Assembly: GCF_001641695.1 (NCBI RefSeq)
Contig: NZ_LSEF01000028.1
Span: forward strand, 176,164 to 218,261
Reading direction: 5' to 3'
DNA length: 42,098 bases
Origin: Bradyrhizobium neotropicale
GTDB lineage: Bacteria > Pseudomonadota > Alphaproteobacteria > Rhizobiales > Xanthobacteraceae
Shown in pieces: positions 36,610 through 42,098 of this stretch. Within the stretch, counting starts at the first letter, position 1; every line of letters begins with the position of its first letter. The position numbers and the translations under genes are program-made. The notes under the pieces were generated by a model. The model did no database searches. It was not told where the DNA came from and saw nothing but the letters and a program-made list of their open reading frames with translations.

Positions 36610-39486
36610 TTGCGTCTGATCAGGTGCCTCGCGCCCATAGCGCTGGGCCTCATGATTCTTGTCGGCGCGTGCCCGGCGCGCGCGCTTGACGCCGTCAGCG
36701 TCCGCGGCGACGCGCCCGCGATCGACCTCACCGGCGTTCTCGAGCATCAGCGCAGCGACACCGACCGCATCCAGGTTTCCACCGCGCCCGGCACCGACGG
36801 CATCGTCCGCCGCATCGAGGTGCGCGCCCGCGAAGGCGGCCAGAATTGGGTGGTGTTCGCGCTCGCCAACAACACCGACGACCAGCTCGACCGCCTGATC
36901 GTCGCTCCGCATTATCGCATCGTGTCATCCGGCCTGCTGTGGCCCGACCTCGGCCTGTCGCGCATCGCGACCATCACGCCGTCGGTCGGCGACCGGCCTG
37001 AGCGTCAGGAAAGCGCGACCGCGGATGTGTTCCGCATCACGCTCGACCCCGGCGCCGTCGTCACCTTCGTTGCCGAACTGCGCACCGACAAGCTGCCGCA
37101 GCTCTATCTGTGGGAGCCGGAGGCCTACAAGGACAAGGTCAATTCCTTCACGCTCTACCAGGGCATCGTGATCGGCATCTCCGGCCTGCTTGCGCTGGTG
37201 CTGACCATCCTGTTCGTGGTGAAGGGCAGCATCATGTTCCCGGCGGCCGCGGCGCTGGCCTGGGCGGTGCTGGTCTATATCGGCGTCGATTTCGGCTTCT
37301 GGGGCAAGGTGCTCGACATGTCCAACAACGCCGAGCGCATCTGGCGCGCGGCGGGCGAGGCGATCCTCGCGGCGACGCTGCTGGTGTTCCTGTTCGCCTA
37401 TCTCAACTTAAGCCGCTGGCATGTGCGCTATTCGCACATCACGGTGCTCTGGCTCCTCTTCCTCGGGGCCCTGGTTGCTCTGGCGCTGTTCGATCCGGCC
37501 GTTGCCTCCGGCATCGCGCGCATGTCGCTGGTGTTGATCGCCTTCGCTGGCTTTGCGCTGATCGTCTATCTCTCCACCCACGGCTTCGACCGTGCGGTGC
37601 TGCTGATCCCGACCTGGTTCCTGCTGCTGGTCTGGGTGGTTGCAGCCGGCATGACGGTCGCGGGCTCCGTCACCAACGACATCGTCGGCCCGGCGCTGCT
37701 TGGCGGCCTCGTGCTGATCGTGATGCTGATCGGATTCACGGTGATGCAGCACGCCTTTGCCGGCGGCGCCACCACCACAGGTGTCGTCTCCGACATCGAG
37801 CGGCGGGCGCTCGCGCTCGCCGGCTCCGGCGACCTGATCTGGGACTGGGACGTCTCCGCCGACAAGGTTTTCACCAGCCCCGAGACCGAAGCCCTGCTCG
37901 GCCTGAAGCGCGGTGCGCTCGAAGGGCCGGCCGCGTCCTGGCTCGAAGTGCTGCATCCGCTCGACCAGGATCGCTTCCGCGCCGCGCTCGACAGCGTGCT
38001 CGACCAGCGCCGCGGCCGCCTGGTGCAGGATTTCCGCCTGCGCACCCCGGACGGCCATTTCATGTGGTTCGCGCTGAAGGCGCGCCCGGTGGTCGGCTCG
38101 GACGGCGAGGTCTCGCGCGTGGTCGGCACGCTCACCGACGTCACCGAGCTGCGCAACGCCGAGGAGCGCCTGCTGCACGATTCCGTGCATGACAACCTGA
38201 CCGGCCTGCCCAATCGCAAGCTGTTCATGGACCGGCTCAACGCGGTCGCCAATTTCGCCAAGACCATGCCGACGCTGCGGCCGACGCTGATGGTGATCGA
38301 CCTCGACCGCTTCAAGCAGGTCAACGATTCCGTCGGCATCGCGGTCGGCGACTCCATCCTCCTGACGCTCGCCCGCCGCCTCACCCGCATCCTGAAGCCG
38401 CAGGATACGCTGGCGCGGCTTGCCGGCGACCAGTTCGGCCTGATCCTGCTGTCGGAGCAGGACCCCGCCCGCATCACCGCCTTTGCCGAGACCATCCGCA
38501 AGACCATCCGCGCGCCGATCGCCTTCAACGACCGCGAGATCTTCCTGACCGCCTCGATTGGCCTGGCGCTCTCTGATCCTCAGACGCAGCTCACCGACGA
38601 GATCATCAAGGACGCCGAGCTCGCGATGTATCACTCCAAGCGCATCGGCGGCGACCGCATCGACGTCTACAAGCCGGCGATGCGCGCCCGCAAGACCGAT
38701 CGCCTGACGCTGGAAAGCGAGCTGCGCCGCGCCATCGAGCGCCAGGAGATCACGATCCTCTACCAGCCGATCGTGCGGCTGGAGGACCGTTCGATCGCCG
38801 GCTTCGAGGCGCTGTCGCGCTGGGATCATCCCAAGCTCGGGCGCATGTCACCGTCGGAATTCATCAGCATCGCAGAAGAGACCGGCCTGATCGTCGATCT
38901 CGGCATGTTCGTGCTCGACCAGACCGCAAAGCAGCTTTCGGTGTGGCAGCGCGCGATGCGCTCGCGCGAGCCGATCTTCGCCTCCGTCAACGTCTCCTCG
39001 CGGCAGCTGCTCCGCCACGATCTCATCCACGACATCCGCACCGTGCTGTCGCGCTCCTCGGTCGCGCGCGGCACGCTCAAGCTCGAATTGACGGAATCGC
39101 TGGTGATGGAGAATCCGGAGCACGCGGCGCAGATGCTGACGCGGATCCGCGAGCTCGGCACCGGGCTCTCGCTCGACGATTTCGGCACCGGCCACTCCTC
39201 GCTCGCCTATCTGCAGCGCTTCCCGTTCGATACCATCAAGATCGACCAGTCCTTCGTCCGCACCACCAGCCGCGGCACGCGCCCGGTGATCCTGAAGTCG
39301 ATCATCGCGCTCGCGCATGATCTCGGCATGGACGTGGTGGCGGAAGGCGCCGAGACCGATTCCGACGCAGTCGAGCTCTACCAGATGGGCTGCGAATACG
39401 CGCAGGGCTTTGCCTTCGGCGAGCCGATGGACGCGGACGCCGCGATGCGGCTGCTCACCGAAGTGCGGCTGGAAGCGGCGAGCTGA
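36610..39486 (+). CDS. 7TM-PAS-GGDEF-EAL signalling protein (probable c-di-GMP phosphodiesterase)
   Basis: A 958-residue membrane protein. A TTG start with GGAG 8 bases upstream gives a clean signal peptide (MRLIRCLAPIALGLMILVGA). A periplasmic domain (about 28-180) precedes seven membrane helices (about 185-395), a 7TMR-DISM-like layout. A PAS domain follows (about 400-520; SGDLIWDWDVSADKVFTSPE). The GGDEF domain is degenerate: the signature reads AGDQF (605-609) and the inhibitory site is KPQD, so cyclase activity is unlikely. The EAL domain looks active: FEALSRW (Glu733), LELTES, LDDFGTGHSSL, IKIDQSFV, AEGAET and QGFAFGEP. It would sense an outside cue and lower c-di-GMP; GTP binding by the GGDEF part may be regulatory. 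Confidence 0.92.
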   Translation: MRLIRCLAPIALGLMILVGACPARALDAVSVRGDAPAIDLTGVLEHQRSDTDRIQVSTAPGTDGIVRRIEVRAREGGQNWVVFALANNTDDQLDRLIVAPHYRIVSSGLLWPDLGLSRIATITPSVGDRPERQESATADVFRITLDPGAVVTFVAELRTDKLPQLYLWEPEAYKDKVNSFTLYQGIVIGISGLLALVLTILFVVKGSIMFPAAAALAWAVLVYIGVDFGFWGKVLDMSNNAERIWRAAGEAILAATLLVFLFAYLNLSRWHVRYSHITVLWLLFLGALVALALFDPAVASGIARMSLVLIAFAGFALIVYLSTHGFDRAVLLIPTWFLLLVWVVAAGMTVAGSVTNDIVGPALLGGLVLIVMLIGFTVMQHAFAGGATTTGVVSDIERRALALAGSGDLIWDWDVSADKVFTSPETEALLGLKRGALEGPAASWLEVLHPLDQDRFRAALDSVLDQRRGRLVQDFRLRTPDGHFMWFALKARPVVGSDGEVSRVVGTLTDVTELRNAEERLLHDSVHDNLTGLPNRKLFMDRLNAVANFAKTMPTLRPTLMVIDLDRFKQVNDSVGIAVGDSILLTLARRLTRILKPQDTLARLAGDQFGLILLSEQDPARITAFAETIRKTIRAPIAFNDREIFLTASIGLALSDPQTQLTDEIIKDAELAMYHSKRIGGDRIDVYKPAMRARKTDRLTLESELRRAIERQEITILYQPIVRLEDRSIAGFEALSRWDHPKLGRMSPSEFISIAEETGLIVDLGMFVLDQTAKQLSVWQRAMRSREPIFASVNVSSRQLLRHDLIHDIRTVLSRSSVARGTLKLELTESLVMENPEHAAQMLTRIRELGTGLSLDDFGTGHSSLAYLQRFPFDTIKIDQSFVRTTSRGTRPVILKSIIALAHDLGMDVVAEGAETDSDAVELYQMGCEYAQGFAFGEPMDADAAMRLLTEVRLEAAS

Positions 39487-39490
39487 CCTT

Positions 39491-39526
39491 CCTTCCCCTC
39501 TCCCCTTGCAAGGTGAGAAGGGAAGG
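39491..39526. repeat. Palindrome between convergent genes
   Basis: CCTTCCCCTCTCCCCTTG and CAAGGTGAGAAGGGAAGG form an 18-bp imperfect inverted repeat with no loop, 5 bases past the EAL gene stop. Related in core (CTCCCCTT/AAGG) to the palindrome at 9071-9097. Possibly a bidirectional transcript end. Confidence 0.55.
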
Positions 39527-39553
39527 CAGCGACATGCGCTGCTCGCCTTAGCC

Positions 39554-39829
39554 CTACCGCCGCCGCTGGCTCGGCTGCTTCCTGAACCGCACGCTCTGGC
39601 CGTCCGGCATCCGCGTCGCCACGAAGCCCGCGGCAAGGCAGGCTTCGCGCTGCGGCATCTGGATGTCGGGGCTGCGCAGGCTGTCCCACCACGAGGCGCG
39701 GTGCGCCGCGCGCGGCAGTGCGGCGCCGATGATCTCCTCGATCTGTTCAAAGCTCAACACGAACTCGGTCTGCTTCTGCCGCATCAGGTAATCGCGTAGC
39801 GCGTCGTAGTCGTTCACCGCCGTCCTCAT
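39554..39829 (-). CDS. Small DUF7662-like protein
   Basis: A 91-residue protein starting at ATG 39829 (MRTAVNDYDALRDYLMRQ). The pattern YDALRDYL, FVLSFEQIEEIIGAALPRAA, WWDS and CLAAGFVA matches a small family of unknown function (I believe DUF7662) found in many bacteria, often near mobile or defence genes but also alone. The C-terminus is basic (RFRKQPSQRRR). An upstream in-frame start (39898) adds 23 residues with no family character. It is divergent from the GGDEF gene. No function can be given. Confidence 0.72.
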   Translation of the reverse strand: MRTAVNDYDALRDYLMRQKQTEFVLSFEQIEEIIGAALPRAAHRASWWDSLRSPDIQMPQREACLAAGFVATRMPDGQSVRFRKQPSQRRR

Positions 39830-39964
39830 CTCGCTGGTCCAAAGGCCTGCCTTGCCTAAAAGCGTGCGCCCTGGAAACCAATTCTTAACCGATTGCACTA
39901 CCCTGGTCCCGACTTAAACACTACGCAATCATTCGGGCGCATCCGTTGGTGTCGGGAGCAAGCG

Positions 39965-41461
39965 ATGCTGTCTGGATGGCGCGAAGTCATGGCCCGCCGG
40001 CCATGGCGGATTTCGGCGAAGCTGCTGATCGTCTCGTCGGTCGTGACGGTGATCGGCTTTTCCGCCATTTGCGTCAACGTCATGCTGGACATGCGTCGCG
40101 GCGAGGAGGCGCTCGCGCGCCAGACGCTGGAAAACCTGGCCACGACCATCGAGGCCGACATCAGCCGCAACATCGACGTCTACGACCTGTCGCTCAAGGC
40201 GGTCGCCAGCAACATGCTGCTGCCCGAGATCGGCACCGTCTCGAAACCGATCCGCCAGCTCATCCTGTTCGACCATGCCACCACGGCGAGGCACTTCGGC
40301 GCCATCCAGGTGTTCGACGCCGAGGGCAGGCTCACCATCGACGCCTCCACGCTCGATCCCGTCCCGGAGAACCGCAGCGACGAGGACTATTTCAGGGTCC
40401 ATCGCGACAATCCCGGCGCCGGCCTGTTCATCAGCCGCCCGACGCTGTTCCGTGGCGCCTATTCGATCGTGCTGAGCAGGCGCATCAGCGACACCGATGG
40501 CGGCTTCATGGGCGTCGTCGCCGGCTCGATCCGCTTCAGCTATTTCCATGAATTGTTCGAGCGGCTGAGCCTCGAGCCCGAGGACACCATCACCGTGCTC
40601 AGGCGCGACCGCACCATCATGATGCGGCGGCCGTTCGACCTCGACGTGATCGGCACGAACCTCTCCGAGCGTCAGCGCTGGAAGGCCAACAATCTGAGGA
40701 TCGGCAGCTCGTTCGCAGGACAAGGACCGATCGACGAAACGCCGCGCCTTTACGTCCGCAGCAATGGGGCCAGTCCGCTGTTCGTGGTGGCGGGAAAGCC
40801 GCTCGACGTCGTTTTCGCGCTCTGGCGGACGGAGGCCCTGCGCATCGGCGCCGTGGTGCTGGTGCTCGCACTGTTCGTGCTGGGCTCGACCATCGTGCTC
40901 GCCCGCGAGATCGGCCGGCGCGCCGAGGCCGAGCGCAAGCTCGAGGAGATGGCAACGACGGATGCGCTCACCGGCCTACGCAACCGCCGCAAGTTCGATT
41001 CCGTCATCGACGTGGAATGGCGCCGCGCCATGCGCCAGCAGACGTCCGTTGCGCTTCTGATGATCGATGCCGATCACTTCAAGGCCTATAACGACACGTT
41101 CGGCCACCAGGCCGGCGACCAGGTGCTGGTCGGCATCGCAATCTGCATTTCCGATTCGGTACGCCGCGCCGGCGATTGCGCCGCGCGTTACGGCGGCGAG
41201 GAATTCGCCGTGCTGCTGCCAAACACCTCGGCCACCGATGCGTTCAAGATCGCCGAGACGATCCGCTGCAAGGTGCAGGGCTGGTCCGACGACCAGACGA
41301 CGTCGACGGTCTCCTGCGGCATCGCGAGCCTCGTTCCCACCGCCGGCCTGGACTGGTCGATCCTGGTGAACGCAGCCGACAAGGCGCTCTACGCCGCCAA
41401 AGCCGGCGGCCGCAACCAGTCCGTGGTCGCGAGCCTGCCGAAGCTGTCGCTGGTGGCGTGA
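39965..41461 (+). CDS. Cache-GGDEF diguanylate cyclase
   Basis: A 498-residue membrane cyclase making c-di-GMP from two GTP. A first membrane helix (about 18-40), a periplasmic double-Cache-type sensor (about 45-290, with IEADISRNIDVYDLSLKAV and YFRVHRDNPGAGLFISRP), and a second helix (about 295-318) lead into the GGDEF domain. The active site is YGGEEF (G410 to F414) and the product-inhibition I-site is present five residues ahead as RAGD (401-404). The start at 39965 follows GGGAG by 6 bases. Activity and feedback inhibition are therefore expected. It is probably a stand-alone gene and the ligand of the Cache domain is unknown. Confidence 0.93.
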   Translation: MLSGWREVMARRPWRISAKLLIVSSVVTVIGFSAICVNVMLDMRRGEEALARQTLENLATTIEADISRNIDVYDLSLKAVASNMLLPEIGTVSKPIRQLILFDHATTARHFGAIQVFDAEGRLTIDASTLDPVPENRSDEDYFRVHRDNPGAGLFISRPTLFRGAYSIVLSRRISDTDGGFMGVVAGSIRFSYFHELFERLSLEPEDTITVLRRDRTIMMRRPFDLDVIGTNLSERQRWKANNLRIGSSFAGQGPIDETPRLYVRSNGASPLFVVAGKPLDVVFALWRTEALRIGAVVLVLALFVLGSTIVLAREIGRRAEAERKLEEMATTDALTGLRNRRKFDSVIDVEWRRAMRQQTSVALLMIDADHFKAYNDTFGHQAGDQVLVGIAICISDSVRRAGDCAARYGGEEFAVLLPNTSATDAFKIAETIRCKVQGWSDDQTTSTVSCGIASLVPTAGLDWSILVNAADKALYAAKAGGRNQSVVASLPKLSLVA

Positions 41462-41542
41462 GGCGCAGTCCTCGCCGCCAGTGTGGTTTCACGCACCACA
41501 CCAGGAGGGATGGCGAAATAATGCGTGAGCAAGCAGCCCGCG

Positions 41543-42098
41543 CTACTGCTCCAGATACTTCTTCATCTCCGCCATCAATCCGTCGCGAAGCTCCGGGCGC
41601 TTCAGGCCGTAGGCGATGTTGGCGCGCAGGAAGCCGGCCTTGGAGCCGCAATCATGGCGTTCGCCTTCGAACTCGACGCCGTAGAACTTCTGCGACTTGG
41701 CGAGGCCGATCATGGCGTCGGTGAGCTGGATCTCGCCGCCCGCGCCGCGCTCCTGCGTTTCCAGGATCTTGAAGATCTCCGGCTGGAGGATGTAACGGCC
41801 GGTGATCGACAGATTGGAGGGCGCGGTGCCCTTCGGCGGCTTCTCGACCATGCCGTCGACCTCGAACATCTTGCCGTTGCGCTTGCCGACGCCGCAGATG
41901 CCGTATTGATGGGTCAGATGGTCAGGCACCGCCTCGACCGCGAGCAGGTTGGATTTGTCGCCGAGGGTGGCCGCCGTCTCGATCATCTGCTTCAGGCAGC
42001 CCGGCGTGTTGAGCACGAGCTCGTCGGGCAGCACGACCGCGAACGGCTCGTTGCCGACGATGTCGCGCGCGCACCAGACGGCGTGGCCGAGGCCGAGC
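41543..42098 (-). CDS. galU: UTP--glucose-1-phosphate uridylyltransferase (3' part)
   Basis: The last 185 codons of GalU, which makes UDP-glucose for polysaccharide and glycolipid synthesis; the N-terminus lies beyond the right edge. Seen are LGLGHAVWCA at the edge, FAVVLPDELV, YGICGVGKRNGKMFEVDGMV, EKPPKGTAPSNLSITGRYIL, GEIQLTDAMIGLAKS, and GERHDCGSKAGFLRANI, all characteristic. Stop is TAG at 41543-41545. It is convergent with the diguanylate cyclase gene; the 81-base gap shows no strong terminator. Confidence 0.95.
   Translation of the reverse strand, partial: LGLGHAVWCARDIVGNEPFAVVLPDELVLNTPGCLKQMIETAATLGDKSNLLAVEAVPDHLTHQYGICGVGKRNGKMFEVDGMVEKPPKGTAPSNLSITGRYILQPEIFKILETQERGAGGEIQLTDAMIGLAKSQKFYGVEFEGERHDCGSKAGFLRANIAYGLKRPELRDGLMAEMKKYLEQ

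Overview
The window is a GC-rich alphaproteobacterial chromosome segment, most likely from Bradyrhizobium or a close relative in the Nitrobacteraceae. The evidence is the gene content (zapA next to 6S RNA and a 5-formyl-THF cyclo-ligase gene, an RcdA/DUF1465 protein, DUF1192, DUF4164, an IorAB-type oxidoreductase with a multiheme cytochrome), strong third-position GC bias, and many of the palindromic intergenic repeats typical of that genus. It looks like ordinary core and accessory chromosome: I see no phage, transposase, CRISPR array, tRNA or rRNA gene.

Layout. 1-1144: the 5' part of ruvC and yebC, both leftward. 1354-4722: two tandem soluble chemoreceptors that share a C-terminal domain; the first also carries a PilZ-like domain. 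5059-9049: an operon for a Tat-exported molybdenum hydroxylase (2Fe-2S subunit, molybdopterin subunit) and a membrane-anchored triheme cytochrome c. 9123-11648 (leftward): DUF4164, zapA, 6S RNA, 5-formyl-THF cyclo-ligase and a YmdB-like phosphodiesterase. 11937-18876 (rightward): central carbon genes tkt, gap, a 42-codon membrane peptide gene, pgk, class II aldolase and class I aldolase. These are followed by a ThiE-like protein, a secreted Sel1-repeat protein and an inositol monophosphatase family enzyme (to 21522).

21523-28414: a decay zone and a pump. It holds a vestige of a duplicated monophosphatase 3' end, a frameshifted exported protein, an RND efflux pump (acrB-acrA order on the + strand, transcribed leftward), a cyclopropane-fatty-acid-synthase-like methyltransferase and an internally deleted DUF1295 gene coupled to it. 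28588-31233: a non-flagellar MotA/ExbB-like and OmpA/MotB-like channel pair with a GNAT acetyltransferase. 31437-34426: an ABC exporter (leftward), rpmE with a strong terminator, and rcdA-like (leftward). 34427-35165 has no protein gene but holds a candidate Hfq-type small RNA with its own terminator and three repeat elements. 35166-41461: DUF1192, a quinone oxidoreductase, a 7TM-PAS-GGDEF-EAL protein, a DUF7662-like small protein and a Cache-GGDEF cyclase. The window ends inside galU (leftward).

How the genes work together: the tkt-gap-pgk-fba block is the lower Calvin/gluconeogenic/glycolytic triose module. The two ends of the window are rich in signalling (chemoreceptors with a degenerate PilZ domain; one probable c-di-GMP phosphodiesterase and one probable cyclase). 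The most unusual items are the small RNA candidate near 34.7 kb, the small membrane peptide between gap and pgk, the DUF1295 remnant, the paired soluble chemoreceptors, and the density and diversity of palindromic repeats. I found no clearly novel multi-gene system.
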